Positions 1 through 6,870 of a stretch of 6,870 bases of DNA are shown piece after piece. The stretch lies in contig JALULB010000015.1 of NCBI GenBank assembly GCA_027041035.1, positions 9,677 to 16,546 of the forward strand, written 5' to 3'. How positions within the stretch are numbered: the first letter of the stretch is position 1; each line of letters begins with the position of its first letter. The notes beneath the pieces were generated by a model, which did no database searches, had not been told where the DNA came from, and saw nothing but the letters and a program-made list of their open reading frames with translations. The position numbers and the translations under genes were made by a program. Origin of the DNA: Sedimenticola sp. Lineage in GTDB: Bacteria > Pseudomonadota > Gammaproteobacteria > Chromatiales > Chromatiaceae.

Positions 1-698
1 ATCTGCTGACCCACTCCGGAACCACCAACATACGCCAACGCATCGCGGAGTTTGCCTGGAAGGTAAAGAACCAGGTCAGGCCACTCGGCTTGAAGCGCGC
101 CGGGCTCGGCTGCCAACTGACAGGCTCGGGCATGGCTTTCCCGTGGGAACTGATCGCCTCCGCACCGCTGGCGAATGCCAGTATCGTCGAGGATCTGAAA
201 CTCGGAATCGACCTGGCCCTGTCCGGTCATGCCGCTGAATTCTGTCCCGCCGCGAAGGTCGTCAGCGAGTTTCCGCAAAACGCATCCGCCGCAAGCGGCC
301 AGCGCACTCGATGGGAACACGGCCACCTGGGCACCATCCTGGCCGAGGCGCCCAGGATGATGGCGACCGCGATCAAGAACCGGGACCCCCGGATTCTGGC
401 ACTGGCTCTGGACTTGGCCGTGCCCCCGCTGACGATGCTGACCTTGCTGCTGCTATCCCTGACCCTCGCCTACACGGGTGTGGCCTTGTTCGGACCAACG
501 ACCCCGTTGATCGTGATGCTCGGCACCACGGCCGTGTTTGGCCTGGCGGTGATGGCCGCCTGGTTCTTCTGGGGGCGCCGCATCGTTCCGCTCGCCGATC
601 TACTCGCCCTGCCCTTCTACATCCTTGGCAAGATTCCGATCTATCTTCGCTTCTGGCGAAAGAGACAGAAAGACTGGGTGCGAACCGACCGCGACTGA
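1..698 (+). CDS. Family 2 glycosyltransferase, membrane-anchored, C-terminal part (5'-truncated by window edge)
   Basis: The reading frame is open from base 3 with no stop, giving 231 visible residues; the true start lies upstream of the window. The TTG at base 90 is internal, because the codons before it already read like the family (NIRQRIAEFAWKVKNQ). Visible parts in order: a CQLTGSGMAFPW segment near residues 37-48, typical of processive or polysaccharide-type GT2 enzymes; the acidic VED motif (Glu63-Asp64), the likely catalytic base; the acceptor-site QxxRW motif as QRTRW (residues 100-104); then about three hydrophobic segments (roughly 130-163, 168-190, 198-215) and a basic tail. Family knowledge: such enzymes transfer sugar from a nucleotide-sugar to a lipid or growing polysaccharide at the cytoplasmic membrane. 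Substrate and product cannot be told from this part. It is convergent with the metal-efflux operon and probably belongs to a polysaccharide locus to the left. Confidence 0.88.
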   Translation, partial: LLTHSGTTNIRQRIAEFAWKVKNQVRPLGLKRAGLGCQLTGSGMAFPWELIASAPLANASIVEDLKLGIDLALSGHAAEFCPAAKVVSEFPQNASAASGQRTRWEHGHLGTILAEAPRMMATAIKNRDPRILALALDLAVPPLTMLTLLLLSLTLAYTGVALFGPTTPLIVMLGTTAVFGLAVMAAWFFWGRRIVPLADLLALPFYILGKIPIYLRFWRKRQKDWVRTDRD

Positions 699-716
699 AG
701 CGCCGCGCCGTTTCCA
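699..716. other. 18-bp convergent intergenic gap, no clear terminator
   Basis: This is the only intergenic spacer visible. It separates the TGA of the glycosyltransferase (696-698) from the TGA of the PII-like gene (717-719 on the other strand). It is GC-rich, but I see no convincing stem-loop followed by a T-run on either strand, so transcripts from both sides may run into the opposing gene or end by Rho. Confidence 0.6.
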
Positions 717-1043
717 TCAACAGGCATCCTCCTCGCAGCGCTGCTGCGTGCGGATATGGTAGATCGCCGCTACCGGGATGATCGCCACCAGGCCGTCGCC
801 TTCCAGGCCGGTATGCGCCGCCCGCATGATGATCTCGGCGATTTCCTCCGCCCTGGCGGCGGCGATGAACACCTCCACGCGCACATGGGTCACCATCCAG
901 TCGTTACGGAAGAAGTCCGCGTAATCGCCATAGCCCTTGGTATGGCTGAGGCTCATGCCCGGCACGCCGGCCGCGTGCAGAAGCTTCTCGATCGCGGGTA
1001 CCGCAGCCGGCCTGACGATCGCCGTGACTTTCGCAAAACTCAT
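717..1043 (-). CDS. PII-superfamily protein of the metal-pump-associated type (PII-NG-like)
   Basis: The protein has 108 residues, about the normal length of a PII subunit (usually 112). The ferredoxin-like PII pattern can be followed: strand 1 (KVTAIVRP, 5-12), helix 1 (14-26), [14 protein letters not shown] (26-39) like the canonical GIQGMTVTEVKGFG, strand 3 (52-60), helix 2 (62-76), the B-loop TGLEGDG (78-84) and the C-loop start HIRT (96-99). It differs from GlnB/GlnK: the T-loop between Gly39 and Val51 is short and lacks the uridylylated Tyr51 region, and the B-loop Lys residues are Leu. It ends in Cys103-x4-Cys108. Family knowledge: a divergent PII group (PII-NG) occurs next to heavy-metal RND pumps; its function is not established. 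Inference: a cytosolic trimer that senses a nucleotide or metal and acts on the pump or its expression. The ATG overlaps the cusA stop by ATGA and has a strong Shine-Dalgarno. CutA and ordinary GlnB are less likely. Confidence 0.85.
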   Translation of the reverse strand: MSFAKVTAIVRPAAVPAIEKLLHAAGVPGMSLSHTKGYGDYADFFRNDWMVTHVRVEVFIAAARAEEIAEIIMRAAHTGLEGDGLVAIIPVAAIYHIRTQQRCEEDAC

Positions 1044-4000
1044 GTTGCCTCCTGAGGGTCGGGGATGTTTCGCGGCAGACCGCGTTGTTTCCAGATCAGA
1101 AATACCGCCGGAATCACGATCAGCGTCAGCACGGTCGCACTGACCATGCCGCCAACCATCGGCGCGGCGATGCGCCGCATCACCTCCGAGCCGGTGCCGC
1201 CGCCGAGCATGATCGGCAGCAGGCCGGCGACGATGGCGGCGACGGTCATCATGATCGGCCGGACACGCAGCAGCGCACCCTCCACCACGGCGGCACGCAC
1301 ATCCTGGCGAGTCAGCTCGCGCCCCTGGTGCGCGGCTTCGTCCAGAAGTCGCCGCAAGGCCTGGTTCAGATAGACCAGCATCACGACGCCAATCTCGACC
1401 GACACGCCGGCCAGCGCGATAAAACCCACACCGACCGCGACGGATAGATTATAGTCGAGCAGATACAGCAACCAGATGCCGCCGACCAAGGCGAGCGGCA
1501 GGGTGCCGATAATGATCAGCACCTCGGTCAGGTTGCGGAAGTTCAGATACAGCAGTAACACGATGATCACCAGGGTCACCGGCACCACCGTGCTCAGCTT
1601 CTCCTTCGCCCGCACCATATACTCGTACTGCCCCGACCAGGAGATCGAATAGCCCGGCGGCAGTTTCAGCTTCTCGGCCACAGTGCGTTGCGCATCGATC
1701 ACATAGGAGCCAAGGTCTCGTCCCTGGATATCGATATAGGTCCAGCCGTTCAAGCGGGCATTCTCGGTCTTGATCATACCCGGCCCGGATTCAACCTGGA
1801 TATCGGCGACCTCGGCCAACGGGATATGCGTACCGGCCGGTGTGACCACCGGCAGGTTGCGGATCTTCTCCAGCGAATTACGCAACTGGCGCGGATAACG
1901 CAGGTTCACCGGATAGCGTTCCAACCCCTCGACCGACTGGGTAACGCGCATCCCGCCCAGCGCGGTACGCACGACCTTCTGCACATCGGCGATATTCAGG
2001 CCGAAGCGCGCCGCCGCCCGGCGGTCGATATCGACCGTCACGTAACGACCACCGGCGACCCGCTCGGAGTACACCGACACCGTGCCCGGCACCTGCTTGA
2101 TCACCTCTTCGAGCTGCTTGCCAACCCGCTGGATGACCTTCAGATCCGGACCTGCCACCTTCACCCCGACCGGCGTCTTGATACCGGTCGCGAGCATGTC
2201 GATGCGGTTCTTGATCGGCATCACCCAGGCGTTGGTCAGCCCGGGAAACTTCACCAATCCATCCAGCTCGCGCTTCAGCTTCTCCAGGGTCATGCCGGGA
2301 CGCCACTGGTCCCTGGGTTTCAACCGGATCGTCGTCTCGACCATCGTCAACGGTGCCGGATCGGTAGCCGACTCCGCGCGCCCCATCTTGCCGAACACAC
2401 GCGCCACCTCCGGCACGGTCTTTATCAATCGGTCGGTCTGTTGCAGGATCTGCTGCGCCTTGCCGATGGATACTGCCGGGAAGGTACTCGGCATATACAA
2501 CAGATCACCCTCGTCCAGATCGGGCATGAACTCACTGCCGATCTTGTCCAACGGCCAGAAGCCGACGACGATCAGCACCAGCGTCAGCAACAGCAGCAAG
2601 CGTGGAACGCGCAACACCAGATGGATCACCGGCCGATAGATCGCAATCAGCAGGCGATTGATCGGATTCTTCTCTTCCGGCGTCACATGGCCGCGAATGA
2701 AGTAGCCCATCAGCACCGGCACCAGGGTAATCGATAGACCGGCGGACGCCGCCATCGCAAAGGTTTTCGTATACGCCAGGGGCGCGAACAGACGCCCCTC
2801 CTGGGCCTCCAGGGTAAACACCGGCAGAAAGCTCAGCGTGATGATCAGCAGTGAAAAGAACAGCGGCGGGCCGACCTCGGTGGCCGCCTGACACATCACC
2901 ACCCAGCGGTTCTCCTTGGTCAGCGGGGTCTTCTCGATATGCTTGTGGACGTTCTCGATCATCACGATCGCCGCGTCCACCATCGCGCCGATCGCGATCG
3001 CGATACCGCCCAGCGACATGATGTTCGCATTGATGCCCATGCGCTGCATGATGATGAAGGCGACCAGAATTCCGACCGGCAGCGACAAAATCACCACCAA
3101 TGCGGAACGCAGATGGAACAAAAACACCGCGCACACGATCGCGACGACGATGAATTCCTCCAGCAGCTTGCCGTTCAGCGTCTCCACGGCACGATGAATC
3201 AGGCCGGAACGATCATAGGTCGGCACGATCTCGACACCATCCGGCAGGCCATGAGACAGCTCCTCCAGCTTCTTCTTCGTATCGGCTATCACCGACAGCG
3301 CATTCTCGCCGAAACGCATCACGATCACGCCACCGACTACCTCGCCCTCGCCATCCAGTTCGGCGATGCCACGCCGCATCCGTGGCCCGAGCCGGACCTG
3401 CGCGACATCGCCGAGCGTCACCGGCGCTCCCTTGTCACTGATACCCAGCGGGATCTCGCGCAAATCCTCGATACCACGGATATAGCCAGTCGCGCGCACC
3501 ATGTATTCGGCCTCGCCCATCTCGATCACCGAGCCACCCGACTCCTGGTTGCCGCGCTGAATCGCCTTGCGGATACGCGACAGACTCAAGCCATAGGCAC
3601 GCAGGCTGTCGGGATCAACAACCACCTGGTACTGCTTCACCATGCCACCGATGGTAGCCACCTCGGACACCCCTGGCACGGTCTGCAACTCGAACTTCAG
3701 GTACCAGTCCTGCAGGCTGCGCAATTGCGCCAGATCCAACTTGCCGCTACGATCCACCAGCGCATACTCGTACACCCAACCGACGCCGGTCGCGTCCGGG
3801 CCGAGTTCTGGCTTGGCATCGGATGGCAGCTTACTCGCCGCCTGAGACAGGTATTCGAGCACACGGGATCTCGCCCAGTACGGATCGGTGCCATCCTCGA
3901 AGATGACATAGATGAAGGAATCACCAAAGAAGGAATAGCCGCGCACGTTGGTCGCCTTCGGCACCGACAGCATCGCCGTGGTCAGCGGATAGGTCACTTG

Positions 4001-4189
4001 GTCCTCCACCACCTGCGGCGCCTGGCCGGGGAAGCTGGTCTTGATGATGACTTGCACATCGGACAGGTCCGGAATCGCGTCCAGCGGCGTATTTTTCACC
4101 GCATACAGACCCCAGGCGGTCAGGATCAAGGTCAGCAACAGCACCATGAAACGGTTGCGCAGCGACCATTCGATAATCGCCTGAATCAT
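1040..4189 (-). CDS. cusA: CusA-type Cu(I)/Ag(I) efflux RND pump, inner-membrane subunit (HME-RND)
   Basis: The protein has 1049 residues, the usual length of HME-RND pumps (about 1040-1050). It exports monovalent copper or silver using the proton gradient, as a trimer joined to CusB and CusC. The topology fits: TM1 about 13-31, porter loop, TM2-6 about 343-500, TM7 about 530-547, second porter loop, TM8-12 about 868-1035. The TM4 motif [13 protein letters not shown] (401-413, relay Asp405) is the CusA rather than the CzcA signature. The three-Met binding site is intact (Met566 in LLYMPS, Met616 in LTMVETT, Met665 in RIDML). The Met ladder of E. coli CusA is also present (Met271, 391, 403, 410, 479, 494, 747, 1004). 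Glu932 matches the second relay acid, but Ile979 replaces the E. coli relay Lys984. The ATG at 4189 was chosen because the protein then begins [13 protein letters not shown] like its relatives, follows a GGAG, and overlaps the cusB stop as ATGA; the TTG at 4231 would extend into cusB. Its own stop overlaps the PII-like start. Confidence 0.95.
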   Translation of the reverse strand: MIQAIIEWSLRNRFMVLLLTLILTAWGLYAVKNTPLDAIPDLSDVQVIIKTSFPGQAPQVVEDQVTYPLTTAMLSVPKATNVRGYSFFGDSFIYVIFEDGTDPYWARSRVLEYLSQAASKLPSDAKPELGPDATGVGWVYEYALVDRSGKLDLAQLRSLQDWYLKFELQTVPGVSEVATIGGMVKQYQVVVDPDSLRAYGLSLSRIRKAIQRGNQESGGSVIEMGEAEYMVRATGYIRGIEDLREIPLGISDKGAPVTLGDVAQVRLGPRMRRGIAELDGEGEVVGGVIVMRFGENALSVIADTKKKLEELSHGLPDGVEIVPTYDRSGLIHRAVETLNGKLLEEFIVVAIVCAVFLFHLRSALVVILSLPVGILVAFIIMQRMGINANIMSLGGIAIAIGAMVDAAIVMIENVHKHIEKTPLTKENRWVVMCQAATEVGPPLFFSLLIITLSFLPVFTLEAQEGRLFAPLAYTKTFAMAASAGLSITLVPVLMGYFIRGHVTPEEKNPINRLLIAIYRPVIHLVLRVPRLLLLLTLVLIVVGFWPLDKIGSEFMPDLDEGDLLYMPSTFPAVSIGKAQQILQQTDRLIKTVPEVARVFGKMGRAESATDPAPLTMVETTIRLKPRDQWRPGMTLEKLKRELDGLVKFPGLTNAWVMPIKNRIDMLATGIKTPVGVKVAGPDLKVIQRVGKQLEEVIKQVPGTVSVYSERVAGGRYVTVDIDRRAAARFGLNIADVQKVVRTALGGMRVTQSVEGLERYPVNLRYPRQLRNSLEKIRNLPVVTPAGTHIPLAEVADIQVESGPGMIKTENARLNGWTYIDIQGRDLGSYVIDAQRTVAEKLKLPPGYSISWSGQYEYMVRAKEKLSTVVPVTLVIIVLLLYLNFRNLTEVLIIIGTLPLALVGGIWLLYLLDYNLSVAVGVGFIALAGVSVEIGVVMLVYLNQALRRLLDEAAHQGRELTRQDVRAAVVEGALLRVRPIMMTVAAIVAGLLPIMLGGGTGSEVMRRIAAPMVGGMVSATVLTLIVIPAVFLIWKQRGLPRNIPDPQEAT
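1048..1053 (-). promoter_or_regulatory. Shine-Dalgarno AGGAGG for the PII-like gene
   Basis: On the minus strand AGGAGG lies 4 bases before the ATG at 1043 and within the last codons of cusA. It is a perfect match to the anti-Shine-Dalgarno and the strongest ribosome site of the operon, which supports both the start choice and efficient translation of this last gene. Confidence 0.75.
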
Positions 4190-5628
4190 GGCTGATCTCC
4201 GGCATCGACGTGGCGCAACGAGACGATGCAATAGCCGTCAGCGATCTTTTCCAGGTCGAAAGCCACCGCGTCGCCCGCCTTGAAGCCAGCGACATCCACC
4301 TGCTTGTCCAGCCGAAACGTCATCTCCATCGCCGGCCAGCCCAGCGCCGCTATCGGCGCGTGGGCGAGCATGATCTCTCCCTTTCCGGGGTCGATGCCGA
4401 GCACCTTTCCGCTGCCACCGACAGTCTCCGCCGGCGCTGGCACGGCGTCCGTGTCGCTGGTTTCCGCGTCGCTCATGCGCGTGAAGCTGGCCTTCAGACT
4501 GGCCTCGGAATCGATCAAGAACTGACCGGACACCACGACCCGATCGCCCTCGCCAAGCCCGTTGACGATCTCCACCCGATCGCCGCTTTCGATACCCGCG
4601 ACCACCTCGCGCGCATCGAAACGGCCCTCGCCCAGATCGACGATCACCCGGTCCTTGTCGCCGGCGCGGATCAACGCTTCCAGCGGAATCGATAACACAT
4701 TCTCGCGCGGGCTGGCGAACAGCTTGACGCGCGCATACATATTCGGCCGTAGCGCCTCTTCGGGATTGTCGAAGCGCAGACGCGCCCGCAGGGTATGCGT
4801 CTTCGCGTTCAGGCTCGGATAGATATACTCCACCCGCCCCCGCCATGCCTTGCCCGGCAGGAACGGCAGACGTACCTCGGCGCTGTCGCCGGTATGCACC
4901 CAATCGGCCTGACGTTCGAACACCTCGGCGATCAACCACACGCTGGACAGATCCGCCAGTGTCATGACATTCATCTCCGGCTTGATATACATGCCTTCAC
5001 GTACTTTCAGCTCGGAGACCACGCCATCCTGCGCGGCATGGATCGCGATCGTCTGCCGCGCCTTGCGCGTCTTGCGCAGACGGGCGATGGCGGCGGGGCC
5101 GATGCCCAACGCGCGCAGGCGATCGCGCGACGCGCCAATCAGCCCCTTGTTGCCACTGTTCAGCGCGCGCAGAAACTCCTGCTGCGCATTCACCAGTTCC
5201 GGCGAATAGAGACGGAACAGCACCTGCCCCTTCTTCGCGCGTTCTCCGGCGGATTTCACCCGCAGGCCCTCGATCCAACCGGACACACGCGGATGCACAT
5301 GACTGACACGGGATTCGTCATAGTCGATGTAGCCGACGGTATCGATCAATCGCGACAGAGTACCGATCTCGACCGTTTCGCTGCGCACGCCGAGGTTCTG
5401 CATCACGGCGGGCGAGATGGTTACATCACTGCCACTGTCGTCGGCATCGGCATACACCGGAATCAGATCCATGCCCATCGGCGACTTGCCGGGTTCGTCG
5501 CGGCGGTAGTTGGGGTCCATCGGCGCGACCCAGTAGAGGATCGCCTTGTCGCCGTCCCCGGCCGCCGAAACGGACCGACCGGCAATCAGCGAAACAGCGG
5601 CAAGCAGAATCAGAAGGGTTTTGTTCAT
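4186..5628 (-). CDS. cusB: CusB-type periplasmic adaptor with fused C-terminal CusF-like metallochaperone domain
   Basis: The protein has 480 residues, longer than E. coli CusB (about 407) because of an added C-terminal domain. A signal peptide covers residues 1-22 (basic start, hydrophobic core, SVSA before the cut), with no lipobox. Residues 31-59 form a heavy-metal-binding segment (YWVAPMDP, then SPMGMDLIP); Met37, Met51 and Met53 correspond to the three Cu(I)-binding Met of E. coli CusB. The adaptor core follows: barrel-sandwich halves near 105-140 and 193-228, split by an alpha-hairpin (about 143-190), then the beta-barrel (about 229-305) and membrane-proximal domain (about 310-380). An Ala/Pro/acidic linker (384-405) leads to a CusF-like OB-fold domain (406-472) whose His423, Trp431, Met434 and Met436 repeat exactly the spacing of the CusF ligands H36, W44, M47, M49. 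Inference: it joins CusA to CusC and hands over Cu(I)/Ag(I) from its own chaperone domain. The ATG overlaps the cusC stop and its stop overlaps the cusA start, both as ATGA. Confidence 0.94.
   Translation of the reverse strand: MNKTLLILLAAVSLIAGRSVSAAGDGDKAILYWVAPMDPNYRRDEPGKSPMGMDLIPVYADADDSGSDVTISPAVMQNLGVRSETVEIGTLSRLIDTVGYIDYDESRVSHVHPRVSGWIEGLRVKSAGERAKKGQVLFRLYSPELVNAQQEFLRALNSGNKGLIGASRDRLRALGIGPAAIARLRKTRKARQTIAIHAAQDGVVSELKVREGMYIKPEMNVMTLADLSSVWLIAEVFERQADWVHTGDSAEVRLPFLPGKAWRGRVEYIYPSLNAKTHTLRARLRFDNPEEALRPNMYARVKLFASPRENVLSIPLEALIRAGDKDRVIVDLGEGRFDAREVVAGIESGDRVEIVNGLGEGDRVVVSGQFLIDSEASLKASFTRMSDAETSDTDAVPAPAETVGGSGKVLGIDPGKGEIMLAHAPIAALGWPAMEMTFRLDKQVDVAGFKAGDAVAFDLEKIADGYCIVSLRHVDAGDQP
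4197..4200 (-). promoter_or_regulatory. Shine-Dalgarno GGAG that decides the cusA start
   Basis: On the minus strand GGAG is 7 bases before the ATG at 4189, inside the end of cusB. It supports this ATG over the in-frame TTG 42 bases upstream. Confidence 0.65.
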
Positions 5629-6870
5629 TGTTCTTCTCCAACAGCAAGATAGAGCAGTCCGGCCTGGTTCTTGAGTCGATCCACGCGCAGTTTCAGCGCC
5701 TGCAAGCGGATCTCCAACTCGGTGATACGCGCGCGCATCAGGCCGGTGAATTCGAGCGTGCCGTTCTGGTAGGCATCCAACGCGGCCCGCGCATTGGCCC
5801 TGGCCTCGCGGCTCAGGCGACTGTCATAGCGCCGGATGCGGTCATTCAGGCGTTTCAGGTTCGCCGTCACGCTGGCGACGCGCTCGCGGAGCTTGCGGTA
5901 GGTATTGTCTCGGTCGAAGAAAGCCGCGTCTGCCTGCTTCTGGCTGGCGAGCACGCGTTTGTCCTGACGGTTCTTCTTGAACAGCGGCAGATCGACCGTC
6001 AGCATCAACGCCGCCATGTCCGAACGCCCGGAACCATCCGGGTTATCGCCAAAACGCATGCGGTACTCCGCGCCCACTGTCCAGCCCGGCCGGTATTGCT
6101 GTTTCGCGATCGCGATGGATTGCCGGTGGGTTTCGATGATCGCCGAACGCATGCCGATCTCCGGATGCTTCTCCAGATGTTCCAGCACATCATCTTCATC
6201 CGGCGTGCTGGGTAGCTCCGGCAAGGCCTTCGGTAGCGACCGCCATGCCGCCGGCCCGATCCAGCCCGACAGCTCGGCCCGCGCCAGATCCTCGCGGGTC
6301 TTCACCTGGATCAAACGATCGTCCAGACGCGACAACTCCAGTTCCGCGCGCAACACGTCCTGTTGCGACGACCCGCCCGAAGCGTACTGCACCCGGGTGA
6401 TCTCGGTCAGGCTCTTGAACAAGCGCCGGTTGGAACGGATGATGCGCGCCGCCTCTACCTGAAAATAAACATCCAGAAAGGTCTTTCTGACATCGCGCAG
6501 AATCGCGCCACGCTGCTGGCGCGCGCGAACGCTCTCCAGCAGCGCGCGGGATTCGGTACGCAGCGACTTGAATTTCAGCGTATCGCCGCGCGGAAACGCC
6601 TGCTGGATGCCGACCCGCAGCTGCGTGGTCGGCACGCGACGGATATCGAGATCGTCCAACGGCAGGTTGTACAAGCCGGTACGCAGTTTCGGATCGGGCA
6701 GCTGCGCATCGGCGACCGCATCCGCGCGTAACGCCTCGGCGCGAGCCAGGCTCGCGCCGACCTCGGGGTCGTCCCGCAGCGCGATGTGCTCGGCATCGCT
6801 CAGGGTGAGTGGCTGGTTCCCATCCGCGACCGCCGATGAGAAAGGAAACGACAGAATAACAACTAAACAC
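5625..6870 (-). CDS. cusC: CusC/TolC-type outer-membrane efflux channel (N-terminus cut by window edge)
   Basis: The frame is open from base 6869 down to the TGA at 5625-5627, giving 414 visible residues. The start codon lies beyond 6870, probably only a few codons away, because the first visible residues (CLVVILSFPFSSAVA) are the hydrophobic core and cut site of a signal peptide; the mature chain would begin DGNQPLTLSDAEHIAL. The TTG at 6674 is internal. The protein shows the two-fold repeat of outer-membrane factors: YASGGSSQQDVLRAELE (about 162-178) in the first half corresponds to YQNGTLEFTGLMRA (about 367-380) in the second, each following a long helix, and VDLPLFKKNRQDKR (about 292-305) is the strand-to-helix segment of the second half. 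Family role: a trimeric beta-barrel and periplasmic tunnel that lets metal leave the cell from CusAB. Unlike E. coli CusC, no Cys lies at the cleavage site, so lipidation is not expected. Naming it cusC rests partly on its operon partners. Its stop overlaps cusB as ATGA. Confidence 0.92.
   Translation of the reverse strand, partial: CLVVILSFPFSSAVADGNQPLTLSDAEHIALRDDPEVGASLARAEALRADAVADAQLPDPKLRTGLYNLPLDDLDIRRVPTTQLRVGIQQAFPRGDTLKFKSLRTESRALLESVRARQQRGAILRDVRKTFLDVYFQVEAARIIRSNRRLFKSLTEITRVQYASGGSSQQDVLRAELELSRLDDRLIQVKTREDLARAELSGWIGPAAWRSLPKALPELPSTPDEDDVLEHLEKHPEIGMRSAIIETHRQSIAIAKQQYRPGWTVGAEYRMRFGDNPDGSGRSDMAALMLTVDLPLFKKNRQDKRVLASQKQADAAFFDRDNTYRKLRERVASVTANLKRLNDRIRRYDSRLSREARANARAALDAYQNGTLEFTGLMRARITELEIRLQALKLRVDRLKNQAGLLYLAVGEEQ
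5636..5639 (-). promoter_or_regulatory. Shine-Dalgarno GGAG for cusB
   Basis: On the minus strand GGAG lies 7 bases before the ATG at 5628, within the last codons of cusC. Its strength and spacing match the site before cusA. Confidence 0.6.

Noticed and set aside
90..92. TTG as the start of a 202-residue glycosyltransferase fragment
   Set aside because: The frame is open back to base 3 with family-like residues, so the gene continues upstream rather than starting here.
699..716. Bidirectional terminator between the convergent genes
   Set aside because: The GC-rich stretch has no clear inverted repeat with a T-run on either strand.
717..1043. CutA or DUF3240-type protein instead of a PII-like one
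   Set aside because: The sequence keeps PII landmarks ([25 protein letters not shown]) at the expected spacing, which those families lack.
1688..2737. Open frame of 349 codons on the + strand, antisense to cusA
   Set aside because: It has the same His/Gln/Arg-rich composition and lies wholly inside cusA; no motif or ribosome site supports it.
1040..4189. CzcA-type (Zn/Co/Cd) rather than CusA-type pump
   Set aside because: The TM4 sequence [13 protein letters not shown] and the complete methionine ligand set point to monovalent Cu/Ag pumps.
2939..4195. Long open frame (418 codons) on the + strand, antisense to cusA
   Set aside because: Its product is rich in His, Arg, Asp and Gln with no recognisable fold. 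It mirrors the high-GC codon pattern of cusA, whose motifs are unambiguous. It is a shadow frame.
4190..4231. Upstream TTG start that would add 14 residues to CusA
   Set aside because: The added residues are basic and unlike CusA relatives, TTG is a weak start, and the ATG at 4189 has a GGAG and an ATGA overlap.
4795..5652. Open frame of 285 codons on the + strand, antisense to cusB
   Set aside because: It is a shadow of a well-supported CusB gene, with no family resemblance.
6196..6870. Open frame from a GTG at the right edge, minus strand, overlapping cusC
   Set aside because: Its Arg/Gly/Ala-rich product is a frame-shifted reading of cusC, whose own frame gives a signal peptide and outer-membrane-factor motifs.

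Overview
The window is GC-rich, densely packed chromosome-type DNA from a proteobacterium. The protein families fit a Gammaproteobacterium (possibly a sulfur-oxidiser-like lineage), but this is inferred from the general look of the proteins and nothing here fixes a genus. Almost every base is coding, and I see no RNA genes, insertion sequences, CRISPR arrays or long repeats.

Left edge (1-698, + strand): the C-terminal part of a membrane-anchored family 2 glycosyltransferase. Its start lies before the window. It converges on the next gene with an 18-base gap and looks functionally unrelated to it.

Rest of the window (717-6870, - strand): one operon, transcribed from right to left. It encodes a complete CusCBA-type copper/silver efflux system (the outer-membrane channel gene runs off the right edge), followed by a small PII-superfamily protein. 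The order is cusC (OMF channel), cusB (periplasmic adaptor with a heavy-metal-binding N-terminal segment and a fused C-terminal CusF-like metallochaperone domain), cusA (HME-RND inner-membrane pump with the full methionine ladder of Cu(I)/Ag(I) pumps), then the PII-like gene. All three junctions are 4-base ATGA overlaps, each with a Shine-Dalgarno sequence inside the preceding gene, so the four proteins should be made together by coupled translation. The promoter and any metal-responsive operator must lie beyond base 6870.

How they work together: the CusF-like domain and the Met-rich N-terminal segment of CusB would capture periplasmic Cu(I)/Ag(I) and pass it to the three-methionine site of CusA. 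CusA drives it through the CusC channel using the proton gradient. The PII-like protein is cytosolic. It matches the divergent PII group that has been noted beside heavy-metal RND pumps (PII-NG), lacks the normal uridylylated T-loop, and ends in a Cys-x4-Cys tail. Its role is unknown and it is the most interesting object here. A second point of interest is that CusA has Ile where the E. coli pump has a proton-relay Lys.
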